This document shows positions 1-7,794 of a stretch of 64,000 nucleotides of DNA, in pieces. Both the position numbers and the translations under genes were made by a program. The notes beneath the pieces were generated by a model. The model was not told the origin of the DNA and ran no database searches. It was given only the letters and a program-made list of their open reading frames with translations. The stretch lies in the NCBI GenBank assembly GCA_022787085.1, contig JALFVE010000049.1, positions 55,037-119,036 on the forward strand. Direction: 5' to 3'. Every line of letters begins with the position of its first letter. The first letter of the stretch is position 1. The stretch comes from Oscillospiraceae bacterium (GTDB taxonomy: Bacteria; Bacillota; Clostridia; Oscillospirales; Ruminococcaceae).

Positions 1-156
1 TACGATGTTGACCTTCTCTCGGGAAGATATGCTGTTGACGCTAAGTCTATCATGGGTATTTTCAGCCTTGATCTCTCCAAGCCCATCGCTCTTGAGGCTC
101 ACACTGATGACGCTGCAGAGTTCTTTGAGAACATCAAGCAGTACATTGTTGAATAA
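1..156 (+). CDS. HPr-family phosphocarrier protein, C-terminal part (partial)
   Basis: The window opens inside a reading frame whose last 51 residues look like the C-terminal half of an HPr-type PTS phosphocarrier protein. The stretch KSIMGIFSL matches the region around the regulatory serine of HPr (Ser46, target of HPr kinase in Firmicutes) and is followed by the final helix. The catalytic histidine lies upstream of the window, so I cannot tell a true PTS HPr from a Crh-like paralogue. The gene is absent from the ORF track because its start is outside. A hairpin plus T-run follows closely. Confidence 0.8.
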   Translation, partial: YDVDLLSGRYAVDAKSIMGIFSLDLSKPIALEAHTDDAAEFFENIKQYIVE

Positions 157-177
157 TTTTTGATTCTTGCAATCGGG

Positions 178-212
178 CGGCTGCTTCGTTTTATCGGGGC
201 AGCCGTTTTCAT
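178..212 (+). terminator. Rho-independent terminator after the HPr-like gene
   Basis: CGGCTGC and GCAGCCG form a 7-bp stem around a 14-nt loop, followed by TTTTC. It sits 22 nt after the HPr stop codon. It also argues that the long upstream extension of the next ORF in the track is not translated. Confidence 0.65.
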
Positions 213-268
213 TTCACCCTGTTTGTCCTATTTCAGTGCGTGCCGTCATAGAATATAAGGGTGATGAT

Positions 269-1411
269 ATGAAGCTGATAAAACGATTTGCCGCAATTAT
301 TCTGTCTGCTGCGCTGATGATTTCCTTTGCCGCAGGCACATCGGCGGGCGAGGAGAAATATGCCGAAAGCTATGTCCTGATGGAGCCTGTCACAAAAACG
401 GTGATCTGCGAGAAAAAAGGCAGAGCAAAAGTCAGAATGGGCTCTCTCAATAAGCTGATGACCGTATTATTGGCGGCGGAGGCTGTGGAAAGGGGAGAGC
501 TTTCCTTTGATACAGTTCTCACCACAAGCGAGAATGCCAATTCAAAGCAGGGTGCGCAGATATGGCTGATGCCGGGGGAGAAAACCACGATGCTTGAGCT
601 TCTCAAGGGTGTGATAATCGGCAACGCCAATGACGCCGCCTGCGTAATTGCCGAAAAAATCGGAGGAACCGAGGAAAAATTCGCCGAGCTGATGAATGCC
701 CGTGCAAAGGAGCTTGGGATGAACGATACCCTTTTTACCGAATGTACGGGCTATTATGACGATGAGAACCAATATACCACCGCATATGACGCCGCACTGC
801 TTCTATGTGAGCTTTCGGAGCATGAGGAGCTTACGGAAATATTTACCACCCGTCTTGAGGATATCAAGGAGGGAAAGGTCCAGCTTGTGACCTCAAATCC
901 AATGGGACATCATTATAAAGGCTCTGTGGGCTTCAAATGCGGAACGGGACCCTCCTCGGGATATTTCGCCGCAGAGGGCGCCTGCCGTGACGGGATATCC
1001 TTTGTCTGTGCAGTGATGGACTGCAAGGACGAGGACAGGGCGCTGGGGCTTGCAAAGGAGCTGCTTGACATGGGCTTTGGCAGTTATACAGTCGTATCCC
1101 TTGAGATACCCGAGGAACTGCCCGACCGTATACGCGTTAAAAACGGCAGATCGCCCGAGCTTCGGATATCAGCGGGACAGACGGGCTGCGCTGTGGTGGG
1201 TAAGGGCAGCGGAGGGAATATCACCTCCCGGATTATTCTCCCGTCTTATGTGTATGCTCCCGTTAAAAGGGGAGACAAGGTGGGGGAGCTTCGGTATTAT
1301 CTGGGAGACCGTCTTCTGAAGGAAACAGAGCTTCGGGCTGCGGAGGATATCGAGGAAAAAAACACTTTTAATGTATTGTCTGATATGCTGAAATATTTGA
1401 TTTGTTTTTAG
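269..1411 (+). CDS. D-alanyl-D-alanine carboxypeptidase homologue (PBP5/DacF family) with altered active-site motifs
   Basis: This is a 380-residue exported serine-type carboxypeptidase homologue, a family that trims the pentapeptide of peptidoglycan outside the membrane. The start at 269 is chosen because an AAGGGTG ribosome site precedes it and the protein then begins with a signal peptide (MKLIKRF plus a hydrophobic stretch, cleavage near residue 26). The ORF-track start at 167 would translate through the upstream terminator. The nucleophile motif SxxK is present as SLNK (Ser59, Lys62). The SxN motif reads NAN (119-121) and the K[TS]G triad reads KCG (223-225), both unusual. A PBP5-type C-terminal beta domain covers about 275-345. 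Activity is therefore uncertain. Confidence 0.85.
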   Translation: MKLIKRFAAIILSAALMISFAAGTSAGEEKYAESYVLMEPVTKTVICEKKGRAKVRMGSLNKLMTVLLAAEAVERGELSFDTVLTTSENANSKQGAQIWLMPGEKTTMLELLKGVIIGNANDAACVIAEKIGGTEEKFAELMNARAKELGMNDTLFTECTGYYDDENQYTTAYDAALLLCELSEHEELTEIFTTRLEDIKEGKVQLVTSNPMGHHYKGSVGFKCGTGPSSGYFAAEGACRDGISFVCAVMDCKDEDRALGLAKELLDMGFGSYTVVSLEIPEELPDRIRVKNGRSPELRISAGQTGCAVVGKGSGGNITSRIILPSYVYAPVKRGDKVGELRYYLGDRLLKETELRAAEDIEEKNTFNVLSDMLKYLICF

Positions 1412-1485
1412 TTAAAACAACTAATTTTTCGATTATCGAGTTAATGTTGCCAAAAAATCTTGCAAATTTCCCGAAAATATAGTAA

Positions 1486-1532
1486 TATAATATTGTGTAT
1501 GGATTGATTGTCACATTTGGAGAGAAATGTGA
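1486..1532 (+). promoter_or_regulatory. Candidate -10 box and perfect inverted repeat in the pgi leader
   Basis: A TATAAT hexamer at 1486-1491 is the only good promoter element before pgi. The best upstream hexamer, TTGCAA at 1460, leaves a 20-bp spacer, longer than ideal. Downstream, TCACATTT (1511-1518) and AAATGTGA (1525-1532) form a perfect 8-bp inverted repeat with a 6-nt spacer. This could be an operator or an mRNA hairpin just before the AGGAGG ribosome site. Confidence 0.4.
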
Positions 1533-1552
1533 AGATTTAGGAGGATAAAAAA

Positions 1553-2893
1553 ATGGCACCTTTACATCTTAATTCAAAATATCTTGAGAGCTTTATCGCT
1601 CCTCATGAGATGGAGGCTGTTAAAGCGCAGGCTGAGCTTGCCGCAAAGACCTTAGAGGAAAGAACAGGCGCAGGAAACGATTTTCTGGGCTGGGTCGATC
1701 TTCCCGTTGATTACGATAAGGATGAATTTGCAAGGATAAAGGCAGCTGCCGCAAAGATCCGCTCCAATTCCGATATTCTCATCGTTATCGGCATCGGAGG
1801 CTCGTATCTTGGCGCAAGAGCCGCTATCGAGCTTATGAAGTCCCCGCTTTACAATAACCTTAAAAAGGATACACCCGATATTTACTATGTGGGCAACAAC
1901 ATTTCTCCCACATATCTTAATGAGATAGTATCTCTCTGCGAGGGAAAGGATTTCTCAGTAAACGTTATTTCCAAGTCGGGAACTACCACCGAGCCTGCTC
2001 TTGCATTCAGAGTGTTCAGAGCTCTTGTTGAGAAGAAGTACGGCAAGGAGGGCGCTAAGGAGAGGATCTTCGCTACCACCGACAAGGCAAGAGGAACTCT
2101 CAAGGAGCTTTCCGACAAGGAGGGCTATGAGACCTTCGTTATTGCCGATGACGTGGGAGGAAGATATTCAGTTCTCACAGCAGTAGGACTTCTTCCCATC
2201 GCCGTTGCAGGCTGCGATATTGATGCTGTAATGGCAGGCGCAGCTCAGGCAAGAGAAGACTTGGGGGCTGACTTTGACAGCAATGACTGCTATAAGTATG
2301 CCGCAATCAGAAATATCCTTTACAGAAAGGGCAAATCTGTTGAGATACTTGAGGCTTATGACCCCTCCTTCGCAATGATGGCAGAATGGTTCAAGCAGCT
2401 CTTCGGAGAGAGCGAGGGCAAGGACAACAGAGGTATTTATCCCTCTTCCTGCATATTCTCCACAGACCTCCACTCCATGGGTCAGTTCATTCAGGACGGC
2501 TCAAGAGTAATGTTCGAGACTGTCGTTGATATCAAGAAGCCCAAGCAGGACTTCTTCCTTGAGGACGACGCTCAGAACCTTGACGGTCTGAACTTCCTCA
2601 CAAATCAGAATATGTCCGTTGTAAACAGATGCGCTTTTGAGGGTACTATTCTTGCGCACACCGAGGGCGGCGTTCCCAATATCGTTCTCGAGCTTGAGGA
2701 TACCACCGAAAAGAGCTTCGGCTATATGGTTTACTTCTTTGAAAAGGCTTGCGCCGTAAGCGGCTATATGCTGGGAATCAATCCCTTCAATCAGCCGGGC
2801 GTTGAGAGCTACAAGAAAAATATGTTCGCTCTCCTCGGCAAGCCCGGCTATGAGGATCAGAAATCCGCTCTTGAGGCAAAGCTCGGCAGATAA
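1553..2893 (+). CDS. pgi: Glucose-6-phosphate isomerase
   Basis: Cytoplasmic glycolytic enzyme interconverting glucose 6-phosphate and fructose 6-phosphate. At 446 residues it has the length of the short Firmicute form. The first SIS domain carries GIGGSYLGA near residue 80 and the phosphate-binding [10 protein letters not shown] near 140. The catalytic segment [10 protein letters not shown] near 285 contains the expected glutamate. The start has a strong AGGAGG seven to eight bases upstream. It stands apart from its neighbours, with its own candidate promoter and an inverted repeat in the leader, and its 3' side leads into an unusual structured intergenic segment. Confidence 0.97.
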   Translation: MAPLHLNSKYLESFIAPHEMEAVKAQAELAAKTLEERTGAGNDFLGWVDLPVDYDKDEFARIKAAAAKIRSNSDILIVIGIGGSYLGARAAIELMKSPLYNNLKKDTPDIYYVGNNISPTYLNEIVSLCEGKDFSVNVISKSGTTTEPALAFRVFRALVEKKYGKEGAKERIFATTDKARGTLKELSDKEGYETFVIADDVGGRYSVLTAVGLLPIAVAGCDIDAVMAGAAQAREDLGADFDSNDCYKYAAIRNILYRKGKSVEILEAYDPSFAMMAEWFKQLFGESEGKDNRGIYPSSCIFSTDLHSMGQFIQDGSRVMFETVVDIKKPKQDFFLEDDAQNLDGLNFLTNQNMSVVNRCAFEGTILAHTEGGVPNIVLELEDTTEKSFGYMVYFFEKACAVSGYMLGINPFNQPGVESYKKNMFALLGKPGYEDQKSALEAKLGR

Positions 2894-2904
2894 AAACGGC
2901 TTCT

Positions 2905-3010
2905 ACCCTTTATGGGTGATGATAAAAGGAGCCTGTCAGTCATGGCGGAATTATCCGTCGGCTCATTCGGCAGCACAGCGGCGCCGTATGAGATCCGCTG
3001 CGGGACTCCT
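2905..3010 (+). ncRNA. Candidate structured RNA (three-way junction) between pgi and the P-loop gene
   Basis: The 150-bp gap after pgi folds well by eye. A small ACCC/GGGT hairpin (2905-2917) is followed by a 9-bp closing stem, AGGAGCCTG (2927-2935) with CGGGaCTCCT (3001-3010, one bulged A). Inside are hairpin GGCGGA-ATTA-TCCGTC (2944-2959) and hairpin AGCGG...CCGCT (2977-2999). I do not recognise it as a known riboswitch class. Both strands happen to be open here, which creates spurious ORFs (an N-terminal extension at 2912 and a minus-strand ORF at 2857). A role as leader of the downstream gene is inference. Confidence 0.4.
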
Positions 3011-3046
3011 GAAAAATACATTTCCCCCGCTGAGAATGGAGTTATT

Positions 3047-3457
3047 ATGGTAAAGATTATTACAGGTAATAAGGGCTCAGGTAAGACTAAGATCCTCATT
3101 GACATGATCAATGCCGCTTCCCAGAACACCGATGGCTACGTTGTCTGCATTGATAAGAGCGACAAGCTCAGATACGATATCGGTCACAGCGTAAGAATCG
3201 TTGATACCGATGTTTATAGAATCTATTCTTTTGAAGCATTCTTCGGTCTTGTTGCAGGTCTTGTTGCAGGAAACTACGATATCAAGGATATCTTCGTAGA
3301 TTCTATCCTCAAGGTTGGCGGAGCTGATTTCGAGGCACTGGGCGCACTTTTTGCAAAGATCGACAAGCTCACAGGCGACGATGTAAATGTAGTATTCACC
3401 GTTTCCGCCGATAAGGCTGATCTTCCCGAGAGCGTTACAAAGTACGCTGTCAAGTAA
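3047..3457 (+). CDS. Small P-loop ATP-binding protein of unknown function
   Basis: A 136-residue protein starting MVKIITGNKGSGKTK, that is, a Walker A motif right at the N-terminus. A hydrophobic strand (DIKDIFVDSIL) around residue 85 may carry the Walker B acidic residue. I chose the internal ATG at 3047 rather than the track start at 2912, because the P-loop then sits where such proteins normally have it, a GGAG-like site precedes it, and the extra 45 residues coincide with a structured intergenic segment. Similar short proteins are sometimes annotated as twitching-motility or PilT-like ATPases. The sequence supports only nucleotide binding. Confidence 0.75.
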   Translation: MVKIITGNKGSGKTKILIDMINAASQNTDGYVVCIDKSDKLRYDIGHSVRIVDTDVYRIYSFEAFFGLVAGLVAGNYDIKDIFVDSILKVGGADFEALGALFAKIDKLTGDDVNVVFTVSADKADLPESVTKYAVK

Positions 3458-3484
3458 AAAATTATAAAAATTTTTCGCAGGCTA

Positions 3485-3513
3485 TTGACATATTAAAATG
3501 TGTGTGATATAAT
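3485..3513 (+). promoter_or_regulatory. Consensus sigma-A promoter for yceD-rpmF
   Basis: TTGACA at 3485-3490, a 17-bp spacer, then TATAAT at 3508-3513 preceded by TGn (extended -10). Both hexamers match the consensus exactly. The position about 30 bp before yceD suggests a strong, growth-linked promoter for yceD and rpmF. Confidence 0.9.
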
Positions 3514-3543
3514 ATAGCTTGTGTGTTGGTGCAGGAGCGTATT

Positions 3544-3987
3544 ATGGTTATAGGCTTAAAGCAGCTTTACGAGATCACTGGGGAAAGATTTGACATATGT
3601 TCGGAAATTTCTCCCGAAAGGCTGAAAGAAATACATGGTTATAGCTTTATCGGTCCTGTTAGTCTGAAGGGCGTTATTCAGAACCGTGCGGGGGTTGTTT
3701 CCCTTGATTACAGCACGGAGTTGACGATTTCCGCCGAATGTGACAGATGTCTCTGCGGGTTTGAACGGAGCTATTCATTTGATTTCGAGCATATTCTTGT
3801 CAGGAGCCTGAACGGCGATAATGATGAATATGTGGTGACTGAAAATGATAAGCTCGATCTGGACGAGCTTGCTGTGAATGATATTCTGCTGCAGATGCCG
3901 ACAAAGCTGCTCTGCAAGGAGGATTGCAAGGGATTGTGTCCGAAATGCGGTGCGGATCTAAACATTTCCGACTGTGACTGTGAATAA
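3544..3987 (+). CDS. yceD: YceD/DUF177 family protein (23S rRNA accumulation)
   Basis: A 147-residue DUF177 protein. In other bacteria and plastids the family is needed for normal 23S rRNA levels, and it is very often encoded just before rpmF, as here. The C-terminus carries a cysteine cluster (CKEDC...CPKCG...CDCE) that, with an internal CDRC near residue 66, looks like a zinc site. I start it at the ATG at 3544, which has AGGAG upstream. The track start at 3523 lies almost on the -10 box. It reads from the promoter at 3485. Confidence 0.9.
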   Translation: MVIGLKQLYEITGERFDICSEISPERLKEIHGYSFIGPVSLKGVIQNRAGVVSLDYSTELTISAECDRCLCGFERSYSFDFEHILVRSLNGDNDEYVVTENDKLDLDELAVNDILLQMPTKLLCKEDCKGLCPKCGADLNISDCDCE

Positions 3988-4087
3988 CAGAAATGCTTGT
4001 TTTGCATTAAACATATTCGCAAAGAATGTTTATCAAATCAAGCTGTCAGGAATTTGATTATCTTAAATGATAAGGAGGTGCTGGATA

Positions 4088-4270
4088 ATGGCAGTACCAA
4101 AGAGAAAGGTTTCCAAGGCAAGACGTGATAAGAGACGTTCCGCTGTTTGGAAGCTGGACACCCCCGCTTTTTCAAGATGCTCACACTGCGGCGAGCTTAC
4201 CGCTCCTCACAAGGTTTGCAAGAACTGCGGATATTACAAGGGCGTTGAGGTAATTAAGAAGGAAGCGTAA
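4088..4270 (+). CDS. rpmF: 50S ribosomal protein L32
   Basis: A 60-residue L32 of the zinc-binding (C+) type: the sequence has CSHC and CKNC pairs separated by ten residues, and the basic N-terminus MAVPKRKVSKARR is typical. The ATG at 4088 follows AAGGAGGTG at the right distance, so the 7-residue extension in the track is not used. It forms a unit with yceD and ends in a strong terminator. Confidence 0.97.
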   Translation: MAVPKRKVSKARRDKRRSAVWKLDTPAFSRCSHCGELTAPHKVCKNCGYYKGVEVIKKEA

Positions 4271-4282
4271 TTTAGTTTCCTC

Positions 4283-4320
4283 AAAAAGCAGAGCAGGAGC
4301 GATCCTTCTCTGCTTTTTTC
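4283..4320 (+). terminator. Terminator after rpmF
   Basis: AAAAAGCAGAG (4283-4293) pairs with CTCTGCTTTTT (4308-4318) around a 14-nt loop. The 3' arm itself supplies the T-run, so it could work on either strand. Confidence 0.85.
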
Positions 4321-4345
4321 TTAAAAAGAAAATTGCGGAGGTATT

Positions 4346-5641
4346 ATGTCTGCTGAAATTACGGGCGTTGCTGCCAAATCACCCGCTGCCCGCCACGGGA
4401 TAAAAACGGGGGATATCCTTGTATCAATAAACGGTCATAGGATATCCGATGTGCTTGATTATATGTATTATTCCTCAGAAAATACCGTCACATTGCTTCT
4501 TGAGCGAGAAAAAAAGCATCTTATGCTAAAAATCCGCAAGAGTGAGTATGATGATCTTGGTCTGGAATTTAACACCTTTCTCATGGATAAAAAGCAGAGC
4601 TGCTGCAATAAATGCGTATTCTGCTTTATCGACCAGATGCCCGAGGGAATGAGGAAGACCTTATATTTCAAGGACGACGATGCCCGCCTGTCATTTTTGC
4701 AGGGAAATTATGTCACTCTTACCAATCTGAAGCAGGAGGACATTGACCGAATTATCGAAATGAAGCTGAATATCAACATTTCGGTGCATACTACCAATCC
4801 CGAGCTTCGCTGCAAAATGATGAACAACCGCTTTGCGGGGGAGAAGATAAATTATTTAAGACAGCTTGCAGATGCAGGTATTTCCATGAATTGCCAGATA
4901 GTGCTCTGTCCCGGTCTTAATGACGGAGACGAGCTTCGGAGGACTCTTACCGATCTGGGGAATTTAATGCCCAATATCAGCAGCGTTGCAATTGTTCCTG
5001 TGGGACTTACCAAATTCAGAGAGGGGCTTTACCCCCTTACGATGTTCGACAAGGAAGGCGCAGGACAGGCTATTGACATAATCGAGAGCTTTCAGAAGGA
5101 ATTTCTGGAAAAATACGGTACACGCCTTGTATTTCCCTCGGACGAGTTTTATCTCAAGGCAGAGAGACCGCTTCCCGATGCCGAATTTTACGAGGAATAT
5201 CCTCAGTATGAAAACGGCGTCGGAATGATGCGTTCCCTTTATGATGAATTTTTTGAGGCTCTTGAGGCTGCGGAATGTGAAAAAATAAACAGGGATATTT
5301 CCATTGCCACAGGCGCAGCAGCCTTTGACATGATCTCGGAGCTTGCCCTTGCCGCCGAGAAAAAATTCGGCATACGGTGCAGGGTATATAAAATAATAAA
5401 TCACTTTTTCGGAGAAACAATAACCGTAACAGGGCTGTTAACAGCGGGAGATATCATTTCACAGCTTAAAGATAAGGAGCTGGGAACAGAGCTTCTGCTG
5501 TCAAAATCAATGATAATCCATGACGGGGATTTGTTTCTTGACGATTATACAATTTCAGATGCGGAAAAAATGCTTGGCGTTAAGCTCAGATTTGCGGAAA
5601 ATGACGGCAGTTCGCTGCTTGACGCCATTCTTGGAAGATAG
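4346..5641 (+). CDS. PDZ / radical-SAM / DUF512 family protein
   Basis: A 431-residue protein with three parts. An N-terminal PDZ-like domain (about 1-65; AARHGIKTGDIL) is followed by a region with CCNKCVFC near residue 88-95, matching the CxxxCxxC pattern of a radical-SAM iron-sulphur cluster. A long DUF512 C-terminal domain completes it. It is conserved across Clostridia, typically next to der, as here, but its reaction is not known to me. There is a GGAGG ribosome site 8 bases before the ATG. A cytoplasmic SAM-dependent role linked to translation or ribosome assembly is inference from the neighbourhood only. Confidence 0.88.
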   Translation: MSAEITGVAAKSPAARHGIKTGDILVSINGHRISDVLDYMYYSSENTVTLLLEREKKHLMLKIRKSEYDDLGLEFNTFLMDKKQSCCNKCVFCFIDQMPEGMRKTLYFKDDDARLSFLQGNYVTLTNLKQEDIDRIIEMKLNINISVHTTNPELRCKMMNNRFAGEKINYLRQLADAGISMNCQIVLCPGLNDGDELRRTLTDLGNLMPNISSVAIVPVGLTKFREGLYPLTMFDKEGAGQAIDIIESFQKEFLEKYGTRLVFPSDEFYLKAERPLPDAEFYEEYPQYENGVGMMRSLYDEFFEALEAAECEKINRDISIATGAAAFDMISELALAAEKKFGIRCRVYKIINHFFGETITVTGLLTAGDIISQLKDKELGTELLLSKSMIIHDGDLFLDDYTISDAEKMLGVKLRFAENDGSSLLDAILGR

Positions 5642-5685
5642 ATATTTTCTTATTTTGGAAGGATATAGGAAAGGAAGGTAATAAA

Positions 5686-7014
5686 ATGCTGCCTATTCTT
5701 GCAATAGTGGGTCGTCCCAATGTGGGAAAATCCACTCTTTTCAATAAGCTCACAGGCAAGCGCCTGTCCATTGTGGAGGACACTCCCGGAGTGACCCGAG
5801 ACCGCATTTATTCAAAGTGCGAGTGGCGAAACAGGGAATTTATGATAGTTGATACGGGCGGAATCGAGCCTGCCAGCGACGATATTATCCTTGCCCAGAT
5901 GAGACGACAGGCGCAGGTCGCCATTGAAAAAGCGGATGTTATCGTGTTTCTCACCGATATCCGCTGCGGAGTGACCGCAGATGATTTCGAGGTGGCTTCC
6001 ATGCTCCAGAAAAGCGGAAAGCCCGTTATTCTGGCTGTAAACAAATGCGATAGTATCGGCGATCCTCCTCCCGAGTTTTATGAATTTTACAATCTTGGCA
6101 TGGGCGATCCCATCGCAGTATCCGCACAGCACGGACATGGCTCGGGAGACCTTCTTGATGAAGTTTTCAAGCATTTTCCCGATGACGAGACGGATGAGTA
6201 TAATGATGAATATATCAAGGTCGCAGTTATCGGCAAGCCCAATGTGGGTAAATCCTCGCTTATCAACAGGATAGCAGGGGAGGAGCGTGTTATCGTTTCT
6301 GACATTGCAGGAACCACCCGTGACGCAACCGATACTATAATTGAAAATGAAAACGGAAAATATGTGTTTATTGATACCGCAGGGATAAGAAGAAAATCCA
6401 AAGTTACCGAGAAGATCGAGCATTACAGCGTTCTCAGAGCATATATGGCTGTGGACCGCTCTGATGTCTGCATTATCGTTATCGACGCTCTTGTTGGCTT
6501 TACCGATCAGGATTCCAAGGTTGCTGGCTATGCCCATGAGCAGGGCAAGGCGTGCATCGTTGCCGTAAATAAGTGGGACGCCGTTGAAAAGGACTCCAAC
6601 ACCATGGACGAATTTACCAATGAGCTGAAGGAAAAATTCAGCTTCATGTCCTATGTGCCATTTATTTTCATCTCTGCAAAAACAGGTCAGCGAATCGACA
6701 AGCTTTTCCCCCTGATCAACAGCGTAAATTCCCAGAACAGCATGAGAATTACCACAGGAATGCTCAATGATGTGCTTTCCTACGCCACCACAAGAGTCCA
6801 GCCTCCCTCCGACAAGGGCAGGAGACTGAAAATATATTACATGACTCAGGCATCCACAAAGCCGCCCACGTTTGTAGTATTTGTTAACCGTGCAGACCTG
6901 TTCCATTTCTCCTATCAGAGATATATCGAAAATCAGATCCGTCAGACCTTCGGACTTACGGGCACACCCGTCCGCTTTGTTATCAGGGAACGTGATAACA
7001 GCGATACAAAATAA
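5686..7014 (+). CDS. der: Ribosome assembly GTPase Der (EngA)
   Basis: Double-GTPase needed for 50S subunit maturation. Two consecutive G domains are visible: GRPNVGKST at the N-terminus and GKPNVGKSS near residue 183, each with downstream DTGGIE or DTAGIR and NKCD or NKWD motifs. A C-terminal KH-like domain ends the 442-residue protein, the usual length. The strong AAGGAAGG ribosome site fits the ATG at 5686. A 401-residue antisense ORF in the track is a shadow of this gene. Probably cotranscribed with plsY and gpsA. Confidence 0.98.
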   Translation: MLPILAIVGRPNVGKSTLFNKLTGKRLSIVEDTPGVTRDRIYSKCEWRNREFMIVDTGGIEPASDDIILAQMRRQAQVAIEKADVIVFLTDIRCGVTADDFEVASMLQKSGKPVILAVNKCDSIGDPPPEFYEFYNLGMGDPIAVSAQHGHGSGDLLDEVFKHFPDDETDEYNDEYIKVAVIGKPNVGKSSLINRIAGEERVIVSDIAGTTRDATDTIIENENGKYVFIDTAGIRRKSKVTEKIEHYSVLRAYMAVDRSDVCIIVIDALVGFTDQDSKVAGYAHEQGKACIVAVNKWDAVEKDSNTMDEFTNELKEKFSFMSYVPFIFISAKTGQRIDKLFPLINSVNSQNSMRITTGMLNDVLSYATTRVQPPSDKGRRLKIYYMTQASTKPPTFVVFVNRADLFHFSYQRYIENQIRQTFGLTGTPVRFVIRERDNSDTK

Positions 7015-7073
7015 CACCGTCGGGGTATTTTATTTCTCCGTTTATAACATGAAAACAAGAGGTTGATAAATAA

Positions 7074-7781
7074 ATGTTGATTCTCACATTGCTGATAACA
7101 GCGGTCATTTCTTATCTTCTCGGAAGCTGCAACAGCGCCATAATAACCGTTAAGCTATTAAAGCATGAGGATATCAGAGAGCATGGAAGCAAAAATGCAG
7201 GGCTCACAAACACCCTGCGGTGCTACGGCAAGCTTCCCGCACTGATAACCCTGATCGGCGACCTTGCCAAGGGCGTGATCGCTGCATTTGTATCCATATA
7301 TATAGCAAAGCTGCTTCTGGGGGCAGATTTTGAGAGCGTTTATTTCATTGACAGACGTGCGATCGGCTACATATCGGGACTCTGCTCGATTCTCGGACAT
7401 ATTTTTCCGCTTTATTACGGCTTCAAGGGCGGCAAGGGAGTACTGGTTTCCTGCTCCATTCTGCTGGTAATAGACCCTGTAACCTTCTGTATCGTAATAC
7501 CGTTTTTCGCATTGGTCGTAGCGATTTCAAGGTATGTTTCCTTAGGCTCCATACTTGCGGCGGCTGTTTATCCCATAATCACATTCTTTGTTCATTATTT
7601 CATCTATGACGTGGGAGTGTCAAGGTCACTGCTCCATACGGGACTTGTTCTTTGCACAAGCATACTTCTGATATATATGCACCGCTCCAACATTCAGCGC
7701 CTTAAAAACGGCACCGAAAATAAATTCGGCAGCAAGAAAAAGGATAACGGCGTAATGAACGATTCTGACGAAGTGAAATAA
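7074..7781 (+). CDS. plsY: Glycerol-3-phosphate acyltransferase PlsY
   Basis: Integral membrane acyltransferase that moves the acyl group from acyl-phosphate to glycerol 3-phosphate, the first step of phospholipid synthesis. The 235-residue protein has about five hydrophobic segments. The family motifs are present: GSCNSA near residue 16, HGSKNAGLTN near 39, and HIFPLYYGFKGGKG near 105-120. It lies 13 bp before gpsA, which makes its substrate. The C-terminal basic tail (KNGTENKFGSKKK) is normal for the family. Confidence 0.96.
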   Translation: MLILTLLITAVISYLLGSCNSAIITVKLLKHEDIREHGSKNAGLTNTLRCYGKLPALITLIGDLAKGVIAAFVSIYIAKLLLGADFESVYFIDRRAIGYISGLCSILGHIFPLYYGFKGGKGVLVSCSILLVIDPVTFCIVIPFFALVVAISRYVSLGSILAAAVYPIITFFVHYFIYDVGVSRSLLHTGLVLCTSILLIYMHRSNIQRLKNGTENKFGSKKKDNGVMNDSDEVK

Positions 7782-7794
7782 AGGAGGATACAAC

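Noticed and set aside
226-254. Sigma-E-like -35/-10 pair (TCCTATT, 14 bp, CATAGAAT) before the carboxypeptidase gene
   Set aside because: The transcription start would fall within or after the ribosome site, leaving no room for it upstream of the ATG at 269.
2912-3046. N-terminal extension of the P-loop protein
   Set aside because: It overlays a strongly folding segment, moves the P-loop from its usual terminal position and lacks a good ribosome site.
5812-7017. A 401-codon minus-strand ORF opposite der
   Set aside because: der is unambiguous in the other frame; the antisense frame is long only because of codon bias and its protein has no recognisable motif.
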